The notes: generated by a model not told the origin, from the letters alone. DNA of 64,000 bases from Candidatus Manganitrophus noduliformans (GCF_012184425.1 NZ_VTOW01000001.1:1-64000); one strand, 5' to 3'. Counted from the stretch's first letter, positions 52,468 through 61,179 are shown. A program made the numbers and translations.

Positions 52468-53049
52468 ATGTTTCTCTCCCGCTCCGACCGCGACAAGCTC
52501 CTCGAGCTCCTCTTCCAACGGGCCTTCCGCTACAGCGAGGTACCTACTTTCAAGCTCACCTCCGGGAAGATGAGCTCCTTCTACATCGACTGCAAAAAGG
52601 TTTCGCTCGATCCCGAAGGGGCCTTCCTCATCGGAGAACAGATCTTCGATCGGATTAAAAGTCTTCCAGTCGAAGGGGTCGGCGGAATGACCCTGGGAGC
52701 CGATCCGATCGCCACCGCCGTCTCCCTGATCAGCTTCCTCAAAAACAAGCCGATCCCCGCCTTCATCGTCCGAAAAGAACCGAAGGGACATGGCAGCGGA
52801 CAGCAGGTGGAAGGGGCCCTCCAGCCGAATGGCAAGCTCGTGGTCGTCGAAGATGTCGTCACCACCGGAGGCTCCACGGTTCGAACGATCGAGGCACTTC
52901 GGAAAGAAGGCTACTCGGTTTTGAAAGTGATTGCCCTGATCGATCGAAAAGAAGGGGGAGCAGAGCGGATCGCCGCAGAAGGGATCGGCTTCGAAGCGCT
53001 CTATACCATCGACGACTTCATGCGCCTCGTCCGATTTCAAAAGAAATGA
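52468..53049 (+). CDS. pyrE: Orotate phosphoribosyltransferase
   Basis: Joins orotate and PRPP to make OMP in pyrimidine synthesis. From ATG 52468 the protein has 193 residues: L-T-S-G-K-M-S-S-F-Y-I-D-C-K-K, V-R-K-E-P-K-G-H-G, and the PRPP loop V-V-V-E-D-V-V-T-T-G-G-S. The frame is open to 52366 with other ATGs at 52423 and 52429, but the promoter and the family start favour 52468. It stands alone. Confidence 0.9.
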   Translation: MFLSRSDRDKLLELLFQRAFRYSEVPTFKLTSGKMSSFYIDCKKVSLDPEGAFLIGEQIFDRIKSLPVEGVGGMTLGADPIATAVSLISFLKNKPIPAFIVRKEPKGHGSGQQVEGALQPNGKLVVVEDVVTTGGSTVRTIEALRKEGYSVLKVIALIDRKEGGAERIAAEGIGFEALYTIDDFMRLVRFQKK

Positions 53050-53294
53050 CCCCCCGCCTGTTTTTTTCAAAGAACACCCTCTGAAACCTTCATTAGGATC
53101 TCCACAGGAAAACATTTTCACTTTTTTGAAGAATTCTGCAAATGGATAAAGACCCCTTCACTCCATTCTCCCCAAAATAGCCATTTATTTCTTGCCTGCG
53201 CATGGAGTTGCTCCATCCTGTTCAAGGCATGTGAGTTGCATTAGTTTAAAAACGACCAACTTGGTATTTTTAACAAGATTTGCGGAGGGAATGG

Positions 53295-53807
53295 ATGCAG
53301 GTCAACGAAGCGACAATCGGCTATAACGGGGTTAAAACGAAAAGTCCGTGGGATTGGCTAATCACCGATGTCTTTTTAGAGACAAAGCCGAAGTGGGTGA
53401 TCCAAATCGGAACCAAAGATAAATACGCCGTCCTTTTTTCCGCTTCCATTCTTAAAAAGATCGACAGAGATCTCTCCGTCATCACCGTCGTCAAAGACGC
53501 AAAAAACCTGCCGCAGAAAAGCAATGTTCGTTACATCGAAGGGAACCTGCTCGATTCGTCCGTGCTCGATTCGATTAACAAAATGATCCACCCCAGGGAC
53601 AAGGTCATGGTTATTTTAGAAGACGGCCTTCGGCAGCATCCGATCGTTGAAATTCAGACATATGCCCCATTGGTCACGGAAGGCTGTTATTTGATCCTCG
53701 GAGAGGAAGTCGCCGCATTCGCCGGAAAACACATGGAATTTGAGCCGGATTGGACCCCGACGAAGCCTCAGGTCTACTTAAGAAAACCCTTTTCCCGAGC
53801 ATTCTGA
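53295..53807 (+). CDS. Degenerate CmcI/rhamnosyl O-methyltransferase-like protein
   Basis: A 170-residue cytoplasmic protein resembling the SAM-dependent cephalosporin-hydroxylase (CmcI) group: W-D-W-L-I-T-D-V-F-L-E-T-K-P-K-W-V-I-Q-I-G, then a strand-turn region with V-I-T-V-V-K-D, R-Y-I-E-G-N-L-L-D-S-S and V-M-V-I-L-E-D-G-L. The usual glycine-rich SAM loop E-I-G-x-x-x-G-G-S is Q-I-G-T-K-D-K-Y-A here, and the protein is shorter than the family norm. Catalysis is therefore doubtful. Start ATG 53295 has GGAGGG five bases upstream. The gene is flanked by about 245-250 bases of non-coding DNA on each side. Confidence 0.5.
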   Translation: MQVNEATIGYNGVKTKSPWDWLITDVFLETKPKWVIQIGTKDKYAVLFSASILKKIDRDLSVITVVKDAKNLPQKSNVRYIEGNLLDSSVLDSINKMIHPRDKVMVILEDGLRQHPIVEIQTYAPLVTEGCYLILGEEVAAFAGKHMEFEPDWTPTKPQVYLRKPFSRAF

Positions 53808-53825
53808 TTTTTAGAATAGAACAAC

Positions 53826-53860
53826 GGGTCCCCTCCAGGGATTGAACCCGCGACCCCGCG
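53826..53860 (-). pseudogene. tRNA 3'-end remnant
   Basis: On the minus strand the bases read as a T arm (GCGGG, loop TTCAATC, CCTGG) followed by AGGGGACCC, like a tRNA acceptor 3' strand. No D arm, anticodon arm or 5' acceptor strand is found upstream (to 53960), and no CCA follows. It may be the scar of an integrated element's attachment site. Confidence 0.35.
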
Positions 53861-53915
53861 TTCCCCCTTTTTCCGTTTTGATGCCCCGCTCAATTATCCC
53901 TAAAGTAAATAATGA

Positions 53916-53944
53916 TTGATATCTCTTTTCACTTCCTCTAGAAT
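53916..53944 (+). promoter_or_regulatory. Promoter of the giant surface protein gene
   Basis: TTGATA (53916-53921), 17-base spacer, TAGAAT (53939-53944), giving a leader of about 110 bases before ATG 54061. Confidence 0.65.
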
Positions 53945-53950
53945 AAAGCT

Positions 53951-54051
53951 CCCTAATATCCGTTACGCCGTCACCCGCGCAAGAGGCGCATTCAAGATTT
54001 GGGCGAAAGGAACCGCCCGGGCGTTTTCGTATCGATATCGTTTAGCCCGGG
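53951..54051 (+). promoter_or_regulatory. Structured 5' leader with mutually exclusive hairpins
   Basis: GGGCG (54001-54005) can pair with CGCCC (54014-54018). Alternatively CCCGGGC (54016-54022) can pair with GCCCGGG (54045-54051) next to the start codon. The two stems share bases, as in attenuators and riboswitches. A further GCGC/GCGC hairpin lies near 53976-53990. No known riboswitch class fits. Confidence 0.35.
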
Positions 54052-54060
54052 AGCCTTTCA

Positions 54061-57000
54061 ATGATTCACAAGAACCTCCGTTACATTTTTCTGTCCTTCT
54101 TCCTTTCCCTCATTTTATCCCCGCTCACATTCACCGAAAAGGCGGAAGCGGCCGCGCAGATCACCACCAACGCCAATGACGAAGGGTGGAGCCTTCGGAA
54201 CAGCGCCGCGAGCCGGGGAAACGTCCTCTGGTACGATGATCAAACTGAATCGGTTTTCTTAAACGACGACGCGACTCCGGTCCAGGCGGAGGATCCCAAC
54301 AACAGTCCCGGCGCCATTGAAAGTACGGTGTTCTCTTTGGGAAGCGGCTCCTCTCCAGGCCAGGTGATCGGCGCATGGCGGAGGGGGCAGAACGACGCGT
54401 GGGTGTGGATCAGCGGCGGCACACCCTCAAAGGTCGTCGCAACCAATCCATTCGGCACGGGAGGGATGAATCCGGAAGGGGTGGCGATCGCCGACGGCTG
54501 CGTCTTTATGGTTCTTCAAGCCGGCTCCGGCCAGAACACACTCGTTAAGCATGTTTTCCGGGTCGATCCCGCGACCAATACAGCTACACTTCTCACCGGT
54601 GGGATTCCATTGACACATGTGAATGGCGCTACCATCGGCGCGGCCCGAATTTCGACGAGTGACTGCCAAGCGGCTTGGGTGTTTGACGATGGGATCGGAA
54701 CCTATCATCTTCAATTCTACAATGGAACAAGCATCACCACCGTTGAGACAGGTGATGACAACACGTTCAACTCGACCCTCCGAGGGTTTCACCTCAACCG
54801 TGGAAGGCTGGTCTACGAGAAGCTTGTAAATGGGATCAGACAGATTTTTCTCTATGACAGCACCGCGTCTAATCCTGCGGCTGTTCAGCTGACCACGGAG
54901 ACAGATGCATCTCTTGGGAACTTCTCCCCGCGGGCCGACGGGCGACACATCGCTTGGCTGCATGGCAACGCCAACGGGACCGATGTCCATATTATTTTCA
55001 ATGCCGGGGTTCAACTGACCGACACAACCAACCGGCCGGCCGATTTAGGCATCACGACGGAACATCCTTTTCAACTTCATCGGGGGCAGCTTTTCTGGAC
55101 CGACCTGGGCGGCTCGTTTCGCTACCACGACGGAAGCGGCATCGCGACAATCGATCCGACCCCTTCGACATCGGTGGTCACCCAGTTGGGAAGCCCTTGC
55201 TGTCTCCCTTGGTTGGCGGATGGCTTTGTCCATTGGATCGGACTCAGCAATGACGGCGGCGCCGACAGCGAGGTCTTTCGCTTCACCGGAACCGCTCCCG
55301 CCGACACGCAGCAGCCGGTTCCTCCGCTTCTGGTCACCCTGGCGCCGGGCGCAAACCAAATCACAATCAATTGGGACCGAATCCTCGGCGCCGATTCTTA
55401 CAACCTCTACATTTCCGAGCAATCGGGCCTGACGAAAGAAAACTTTTCGACGTTAAGAGGGGGAAGAAAGCGGAGCGGCGTGACCGGTCCGTATACATTA
55501 ACCGGCTTAACGCCGAATCGAACGTATCATTTTGTAATCACGGCGGTAGATGGCGGTACTGAAGGGCCAGGCTCCCGTGAGGTCGCGACGGCATTGATTG
55601 GAAACTGGGCCTCCGTTGGTGGGCTTTCGGGAACCAGTTTCCACGCCGTTGCGGCGGATCAAACAAACGATGGAATCGCCTACGCGGCGGGAGGATTGAC
55701 CGTCTATAAAACAACGGATGGCGGGGACAACTGGACGCCGCTTACGGGAGACATCGGCGGGGAAAGCGTCAGAGCGCTCGCCGTGGACGGCGCCAACGTC
55801 TATGCCTCGAGCATCGATGTATTCTTCCCCGCGACCCCTTCAAAAATCTTGAAAAGCATCAACGCCGGCGGGACTTGGACGGAGGTCCTTCCTGATGGAG
55901 GAAGCCCGGGGGAGCAAATTAAATCGCTCGCGATTGATCCCGCCGATCCCGACGTTCTTTACGCAGGTAATTTCGAACTTCCTTCCTATGATGGAACGAC
56001 CTCACCCATTATCAAATCAACAACCGGGGGAAGCTCGTGGGCGCATCTGCCGAACCCTACAACTCCTCCGGGAGCTGATCTTCGGGCTTATGTTATCGCC
56101 ATCGACACTATGGGCGTGGTCTATGCCGGAGGGAGCGGGACACCGAATCTCGCAAAGAGCACCGATGGAGGCTTGATCTGGACCGGTATATCTCCCGGAG
56201 TTGGCCTTTTCATCTACTCCCTTGTAACCGATCCGGCAGAACCATCGACCCTCTATGCTGGAACGGCATCGAATGGAATCTATAAAAGCAAGAACGGCGG
56301 CACGTCGTGGACTCAGAAGAATACCGGCCTTCCTGCAACACCTCCGGAGATCCGCTCGCTTCTGATCGATCCAACCAATCCGAATTACATCCACGCCGGA
56401 ACCTCCGAAGGATATTATTATACGCTCGACGCGGGGGAGACTTGGATCGCGGGAAACAGCGGATCGCTAACAAACGCCGAGACGGTTTATGGCCTGGCCC
56501 TCACCCCTTCGCGCAATTTGATTGCCGCAACCAGCAATGGACTCTTTCTTCTCGATCTCTCGGCGGAGCCGACAACGGCTGCCATGTCGGACCTGGCACT
56601 TTCGTCTACCGTCACACCCAACTCTGTTTCAGCCGGAGAGAACCTGACCTATCAGATCACCGTGACCAACCAAGGACCCGAAGCGGCGACCAGCGTTGTT
56701 ATCACGATGACCCTCGCCGCCGGAACGAGCTTGGTGTCGGCGGAGCCGCAGGGAGCATGTCAGGGGACCGATACCGTGACCTGTAATTTAGGCGTGATTG
56801 ACAATGGCTCCAACGCGGTCGTCACCATTGTCGTAACACCCAGTGTCGCCGGCGATTTGAATCAACAAGCCCAGGTTTCTACCGGCTCCACCGATCCGAA
56901 CGGCGCCAACAATTCGGTTTCGATGAGCGCGACTGTCAGCGACGGGTCGGGAGGAAACGGAGGGGGAGGTGGCGTCGACCCCGGGGGAGACGATGGGAAT

Positions 57001-59037
57001 GATGGAGTCTCCACCGGCGGATCAGGGGGAGGCGGGGGTGGCGGCGGATGCACGATGACAGTCGGGAGCGGCTTTGATCCGACCTTGGTTGGGCTGCTCG
57101 GCATTGCTTTAATCGTCTTGGCACGAAGATCAGTCCGAAGAAGGGCTCTCCTAGGACGCTTCTTCTTAATAAGCTTGGCGCTGTTTTTCGCTCCAAGCAT
57201 CACTCATGCCAACTCTAATGACCTTAGCATTTTTAATACCAAGTATGGCACTGCAAGTACAAGCCTCAGCAGTTGCACCCTCTGCCATGGCAATGCCGGT
57301 ACCAGTTCGATCACGGCAGTCCGCCCGCTCACCTCCTTTGGCGCCGATTATCTGGCGCAGGGACGGGGTAATGCCACCTCCTTTGGCGCAATCGAACCGA
57401 AAGATTCCGACGGAGATGGTTTTTCGAATCTGACCGAAATTGAAGCGCGCACCTTTCCGGGCAATGTGAATTCCAAGCCGACACTCAATGTCGGCCTGGT
57501 GCCCACCGCCGATACCCGATTCGACAGCCCAGGAGCAACAATCTCTTATAAGTTGACGGTAACAAACGCTGGAAACGCAACCGACAGTTACACTATCACC
57601 GTAACCGGCAATGCCTGGACCACTACCCCGACCGCCTCAGTCGGTCCGGTCGCGGCCTCCGGGACCGCCGACTTCACGGTCACAGTGGCGATACCTGCTG
57701 ACGCCACTGAAGGAGACTCCGATGCGGCCACGATCAAAGTGACCTCCCAATCGACCTCGACGCAATCGGCAACTGCGATAGTGACTACGACGGCTTTTAC
57801 CGCTCTGTCGTTCGGAGATTGGAGTTCCGTCGGTGGAGTATCGGGAACCACTTTCCATACGGTCGCAGCGGATATAACGAATGATGGAACCGCCTATGCG
57901 GCGGGAGGAACGAACGTTTATAAAACAACCGACGGCGGAAACAACTGGACCGTCCTCGCCGGCGGGATCAGCGGGAAAGATGTCAGAGCGCTGGCTGTGG
58001 AGGGCTTGACGGTGTATGCGTCGAGTCGGGATATTTTCGGCGTCACACCGGCAAAAATCTTAAAGAGCGTCAATGGCGGCGGCTCCTGGGCGGAGGTCCT
58101 TTCAGATGGCGGAAGTCCGGGTGAGCAGAACAAGTCGCTCGCAATCGATCCCATTGATTCCAACACTGTTTATGCGGGCAACTTCCAGATCCCCTCCGTT
58201 TACAACGCCGGACCCGATTCTCTGGTGATCAAGTCTGCCAACGAGGGGGCAAATTGGTCTCATCTGCCGAACTCGACGGCCGTAGGGGCAGAGCTTGGCG
58301 CCTACGCCCTCGCCATCGATTCCGCCGGGGTGATCTATGCAGGAGGATCAGGAACTCCAAACCTCGCAAAGAGTACAAACGGCGGATCGACTTGGAGCGA
58401 TATTCCAATCGCCGGTGTCAGTGTCTTCGTCTATTCCCTTGCGATCGATCCGACCAACCCCCAGACGATCTACGCGGGGACGCGCGATCAGGGGGTCTTC
58501 AAAAGCACCGATGGCGGGACTATCTTTACTCCGGTGAACACAGGCCTCCCGGCAATCCTTCCGACGATCTACGCCCTGCTAATCCATCCGGACGAACACG
58601 ACCAGATTTTCGCGGCCACATCAGCCGGCCTTTACTTCTCCCCCGACGGCGGCGACCATTGGGCCGCGCGAAGCAACGGGCTAACAGCATCGGCACAATC
58701 GATCAGAGCCCTTGCGGTCACCCCCTCGCTCATCTTAATCGGCGCAACGGAGGATGGGCTTTTCATTCTCGATCTCTCCTCTCCGACAACCGGAACAGGT
58801 GGGTCGGGAGGAACAGGGGGGTCGACAGGAGGCGGCGGCGTCATTAGCCCCGTCGGACCGGGCGGAACGTCGGGAGGGGGTGGCGGAGGAGGCTGTGCAT
58901 TGGGAGGAGACGGCGCGGCCGATGCACTTTTACCCGGTCTTTTCTGCTTTGCTTTGGCGGCGCTTGTCTGGAGAAAATGTTTTCTGAAAGACAAAAAAGA
59001 TGGTGCGCCTGGTAGGAATCGAACCTACAGCCAATAG
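54061..59037 (+). CDS. Giant surface protein: two BNR-repeat anchored proteins fused in frame
   Basis: A 1658-residue exported protein. Half one: signal peptide (1-31), beta-propeller-like region (about 32-410), a fibronectin type III module (about 415-510), BNR/sialidase-like repeats (W-x-x-(L/T)-(x)3-G; Y-A-G-(x)4-I-Y-K-S), a DUF11 domain (about 845-955), a Gly-rich linker and Cys near 997 with G-F-D-P-T-L, a hydrophobic span and R-R-S-V-R-R-R, a JDVT-CTERM-like sorting tail. Half two begins with what looks like a second signal peptide (about 1026-1050), then C-T-L-C-H-G, a D-S-D-G-D-G-F-S calcium loop, an NEW3-like domain, a second copy of the BNR region and another Gly-rich/Cys/TM/basic tail. 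An in-frame TTG near 57118 could start half two alone. The last codons run into tRNA-Arg. Confidence 0.75.
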   Translation: MIHKNLRYIFLSFFLSLILSPLTFTEKAEAAAQITTNANDEGWSLRNSAASRGNVLWYDDQTESVFLNDDATPVQAEDPNNSPGAIESTVFSLGSGSSPGQVIGAWRRGQNDAWVWISGGTPSKVVATNPFGTGGMNPEGVAIADGCVFMVLQAGSGQNTLVKHVFRVDPATNTATLLTGGIPLTHVNGATIGAARISTSDCQAAWVFDDGIGTYHLQFYNGTSITTVETGDDNTFNSTLRGFHLNRGRLVYEKLVNGIRQIFLYDSTASNPAAVQLTTETDASLGNFSPRADGRHIAWLHGNANGTDVHIIFNAGVQLTDTTNRPADLGITTEHPFQLHRGQLFWTDLGGSFRYHDGSGIATIDPTPSTSVVTQLGSPCCLPWLADGFVHWIGLSNDGGADSEVFRFTGTAPADTQQPVPPLLVTLAPGANQITINWDRILGADSYNLYISEQSGLTKENFSTLRGGRKRSGVTGPYTLTGLTPNRTYHFVITAVDGGTEGPGSREVATALIGNWASVGGLSGTSFHAVAADQTNDGIAYAAGGLTVYKTTDGGDNWTPLTGDIGGESVRALAVDGANVYASSIDVFFPATPSKILKSINAGGTWTEVLPDGGSPGEQIKSLAIDPADPDVLYAGNFELPSYDGTTSPIIKSTTGGSSWAHLPNPTTPPGADLRAYVIAIDTMGVVYAGGSGTPNLAKSTDGGLIWTGISPGVGLFIYSLVTDPAEPSTLYAGTASNGIYKSKNGGTSWTQKNTGLPATPPEIRSLLIDPTNPNYIHAGTSEGYYYTLDAGETWIAGNSGSLTNAETVYGLALTPSRNLIAATSNGLFLLDLSAEPTTAAMSDLALSSTVTPNSVSAGENLTYQITVTNQGPEAATSVVITMTLAAGTSLVSAEPQGACQGTDTVTCNLGVIDNGSNAVVTIVVTPSVAGDLNQQAQVSTGSTDPNGANNSVSMSATVSDGSGGNGGGGGVDPGGDDGNDGVSTGGSGGGGGGGGCTMTVGSGFDPTLVGLLGIALIVLARRSVRRRALLGRFFLISLALFFAPSITHANSNDLSIFNTKYGTASTSLSSCTLCHGNAGTSSITAVRPLTSFGADYLAQGRGNATSFGAIEPKDSDGDGFSNLTEIEARTFPGNVNSKPTLNVGLVPTADTRFDSPGATISYKLTVTNAGNATDSYTITVTGNAWTTTPTASVGPVAASGTADFTVTVAIPADATEGDSDAATIKVTSQSTSTQSATAIVTTTAFTALSFGDWSSVGGVSGTTFHTVAADITNDGTAYAAGGTNVYKTTDGGNNWTVLAGGISGKDVRALAVEGLTVYASSRDIFGVTPAKILKSVNGGGSWAEVLSDGGSPGEQNKSLAIDPIDSNTVYAGNFQIPSVYNAGPDSLVIKSANEGANWSHLPNSTAVGAELGAYALAIDSAGVIYAGGSGTPNLAKSTNGGSTWSDIPIAGVSVFVYSLAIDPTNPQTIYAGTRDQGVFKSTDGGTIFTPVNTGLPAILPTIYALLIHPDEHDQIFAATSAGLYFSPDGGDHWAARSNGLTASAQSIRALAVTPSLILIGATEDGLFILDLSSPTTGTGGSGGTGGSTGGGGVISPVGPGGTSGGGGGGGCALGGDGAADALLPGLFCFALAALVWRKCFLKDKKDGAPGRNRTYSQ

Positions 59038-59076
59038 CTTAGAAGGCTATTGCTCTATCCATTGAGCTACAGGCGC
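59001..59076 (-). tRNA. tRNA-Arg (anticodon UCU)
   Basis: Minus-strand cloverleaf with acceptor GCGCCTG/CAGGCGC, D arm GCTC...GAGC, anticodon stem ATAGC/GCTAT with loop CTTCTAA (TCT), T arm GTAGG-TTCGATT-CCTAC, discriminator A and encoded CCA. The 3' end of the giant surface-protein gene overlaps it by 37 bases. Confidence 0.97.
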
Positions 59077-59122
59077 AAAGAAGTGCAGGGTGCGGAGTTA
59101 AATTCCGAATAGAGAATTAAAA

Positions 59123-59199
59123 TGGTCGGGGTGAGAGGATTTGAACCTCCGACTCCCTGCTCCCAAAGCAGGTGCGCTACCAGGCTGCGCCACACCCCG
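59123..59199 (-). tRNA. tRNA-Pro (anticodon UGG)
   Basis: Minus-strand cloverleaf with acceptor CGGGGTG/CACCCCG, D arm GCGC...GCGC, anticodon stem CCTGC/GCAGG with loop TTTGGGA (TGG), T arm GGAGG-TTCAAAT-CCTCT, discriminator A and encoded CCA. Confidence 0.97.
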
Positions 59200-59235
59200 A
59201 AATGATTCTAAAGATACTCGATCGGCCCTGATTTC

Positions 59236-59832
59236 TCAAGAGGCCGTTTTCTTTAAAAGCGGAATCGCGGCCCGGACGGCCGATCCCCGATGGCTGATCC
59301 GGTTTTTCTCTTCCGGAGAAAGCTCGGCGAACGTCTTGTTGTAGGCCGGTAGGAAGAAGATCGGATCGTATCCGAATCCCCCCTCCCCTACATCCCGCCG
59401 GGTAATCCTCCCCTCGCAACGCCCTTCGACCACTTCTACCTTGCCTTCGGGGCTGGCCAGAGCAATCGTGCAGAGAAAACGGGCCGTCCGCTGGTCGTCC
59501 GGCCGGTCCCCCAGCAGATCGAGGACCTTCTTTCGGTTGTCGGCGTAGGTGACCCCTTCCCCCGCAAACCGCGCCGAGTAAAGCCCCGGCGCCCCGCCGA
59601 GGGCCTCGACCTCCATACCGGAATCGTCCCCCATCGCCCAATGGCCGGTCGCCCTCGCCGCGGCGAGCGCCTTTTGGACGGCATTCTCTCGATAGGTCGA
59701 TCCTGTCTCGGGGGGAAGCTTCACGCCGGGAAAGTCGGCCAACGTGCGGACGTCAATCTCCATCTCCTGCCGCAAGATCGACGCGAGCTCTTCTCCTTTG
59801 TGTTTGTTCTCCGTCGCGATCACCAATACCAC
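59236..59832 (-). CDS. rdgB: XTP/dITP diphosphatase (RdgB/HAM1 family)
   Basis: Removes deaminated purine triphosphates from the nucleotide pool. The 198-residue protein has A-T-x-N-K-H-K, the E-N-A-V-Q-K-A loop, D-D-S-G-M-E-V-E-A-L, S-A-R-F-A-G and G-E-G-G-F-G-Y-D-P-I-F, then L-S-P-E-E-K-N-R-I-S-H-R-G. The start is GTG immediately after the rph stop, so the two are coupled. The tRNA-Pro and tRNA-Arg genes follow on the same strand. Confidence 0.96.
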   Translation of the reverse strand: MVLVIATENKHKGEELASILRQEMEIDVRTLADFPGVKLPPETGSTYRENAVQKALAAARATGHWAMGDDSGMEVEALGGAPGLYSARFAGEGVTYADNRKKVLDLLGDRPDDQRTARFLCTIALASPEGKVEVVEGRCEGRITRRDVGEGGFGYDPIFFLPAYNKTFAELSPEEKNRISHRGSAVRAAIPLLKKTAS

Positions 59833-60555
59833 TTAAGCCAACTCTCCGACCAATTTTTTCTGGCTCGCCACCAATTTCTTGATCCCGCTCGTCGCCAGCC
59901 GGAGAAGATCGTCCAGCTCCTTCTTCGCAAACGCCTGCTGCTCGGCGGTCCCCTGAACCTCCACGAATTTCCCGCTGCCGGTCATGATCACATTCATATC
60001 GACCTCCGCGGTCGAATCTTCGGCATAGTTCAGATCGAGAAGCAATTCGCCGCCGACCTTCCCGACGCTGATCGCGGCAAGATAGTCGCGGACCGGCATT
60101 GCATTGATCTTTTTCTCTTTCCGCAAAAATTGAACGGCGTCCATCAGGGCGATGAACGACCCTGTGATCGAAGCGGTCCGTGTTCCCCCATCGGCCTGGA
60201 TCACGTCGCAGTCGATCCAAATTGTCCGCTCCCCGAGCGTCGTTGTATCGACCACCGAGCGAAGCGACCGGCCGATCAGCCGCTGAATTTCATGGGTCCG
60301 CCCGCCGACTTTTCCCCGCGCCGACTCTCTCGGAATTCGCTCATGGGATGAGCGGGGGATCATCGCGTATTCGGCCGTCACCCATCCCTTCTTCTTGTCC
60401 CGGAGAAAAGGGGGAACCCGCTCTTCGATGGTCGCCGTGCAGATCACCTTGGTCTCTCCCATCTCGATGAGGACGGAGCCTTCCGCATGCTTGATAAAGT
60501 TACGCGTGATCTTAAGCGGCCGCAGCTGGTTCTTTTTTCTTCCGTCGATGCGCAT
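59833..60555 (-). CDS. rph: Ribonuclease PH
   Basis: A phosphorolytic 3' exonuclease for tRNA maturation. The 240-residue protein begins M-R-I-D-G-R and has [49 protein letters not shown] and D-L-N-Y-A-E-D-S-x-A-E-V-D-M-N. Full length. Start ATG has AAGGAG upstream. It heads the rph-rdgB pair, next to two tRNA genes. Confidence 0.97.
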   Translation of the reverse strand: MRIDGRKKNQLRPLKITRNFIKHAEGSVLIEMGETKVICTATIEERVPPFLRDKKKGWVTAEYAMIPRSSHERIPRESARGKVGGRTHEIQRLIGRSLRSVVDTTTLGERTIWIDCDVIQADGGTRTASITGSFIALMDAVQFLRKEKKINAMPVRDYLAAISVGKVGGELLLDLNYAEDSTAEVDMNVIMTGSGKFVEVQGTAEQQAFAKKELDDLLRLATSGIKKLVASQKKLVGELA

Positions 60556-60591
60556 TCAGACTCCTTCTCAGCAGGGGGATGAAGATCGGGT

Positions 60592-60620
60592 ATTATAGCG
60601 GGAGCGCCTTAAAAGATCAA
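60592..60620 (-). promoter_or_regulatory. rph promoter
   Basis: Minus-strand TTGATC (60615-60620), 17-base spacer, TATAAT (60592-60597), 37 bases upstream of the rph start. Confidence 0.7.
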
Positions 60621-60684
60621 TGAATAAAGCCGGAAACGGAGGCGCCTTCGCTACCCCTTCCCGGCGCTTAGATCCTTACGACGA

Positions 60685-60713
60685 TTGGCATCTAAATTCA
60701 CTTCTGCTATAGT
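60685..60713 (+). promoter_or_regulatory. mutT-queG-HAD promoter
   Basis: TTGGCA (60685-60690), 17-base spacer, TATAGT (60708-60713). The longest reading frame of the Nudix gene would start within this -35 box, so the later TTG at 60748 is preferred. Confidence 0.6.
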
Positions 60714-60747
60714 TCGTCTGTTCCATGACCCGGCGGAAAGGAGACGT

Positions 60748-61170
60748 TTGCAGGGGCCGATCATCGAGGTGGCGATTGCGATTATCGTGAGGGACGGGGA
60801 GATCCTCGTGACCCGGCGAAAGGAGGGAGTTCATCTTCCCGGGCTTTGGGAGTTCCCGGGAGGAAAACGGGATTCCGGGGAAACCATCAGGGCCTGTCTT
60901 TTGCGCGAAGTCAAGGAAGAGCTCGGCGCTACGGTGGAGATCGAGCGGCTTTTCTGGGAAAGATCACACGATTACGCAGATCGAACGGTGATCCTTCATG
61001 CCTATTTTTGCCGTCTCCTCTCCGGAGATTTAATGCCGCTCGCCTCGCAGGAATTAAAATGGATTCGACCCGATTCGCTCCTCTCCCTTCCCTTCCCCGA
61101 GGCGAATCGGCCGCTCTTAGAAAAGCTTGCGAAAGAGCTCTCCCGGGATTCACTCGAAAAAAAGGGTTGA
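60748..61170 (+). CDS. Nudix hydrolase, MutT (8-oxo-dGTP diphosphatase) type
   Basis: Cleans oxidised nucleotides from the pool or acts on a related substrate. The 140-residue protein carries the full Nudix box G-G-K-R-D-S-G-E-T-(x)5-L-R-E-V-K-E-E-L-G and the MutT-like strand L-V-T-R-R-K-E-G-V-H-L-P-G-L-W-E-F-P. TTG 60748 has GGAG at a good distance; the frame is open to 60685 but that is the -35 element. It is 9 bases upstream of queG. Confidence 0.88.
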   Translation: MQGPIIEVAIAIIVRDGEILVTRRKEGVHLPGLWEFPGGKRDSGETIRACLLREVKEELGATVEIERLFWERSHDYADRTVILHAYFCRLLSGDLMPLASQELKWIRPDSLLSLPFPEANRPLLEKLAKELSRDSLEKKG

Positions 61171-61179
61171 TGGTTTTCA

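Noticed and set aside
53951-54060. A c-di-GMP-I (GEMM) riboswitch upstream of the surface protein
   Set aside because: Only fragments such as CGCAAG and GAAA agree; the paired helices and the second GGGACGCAAAGCC-like part are not there.
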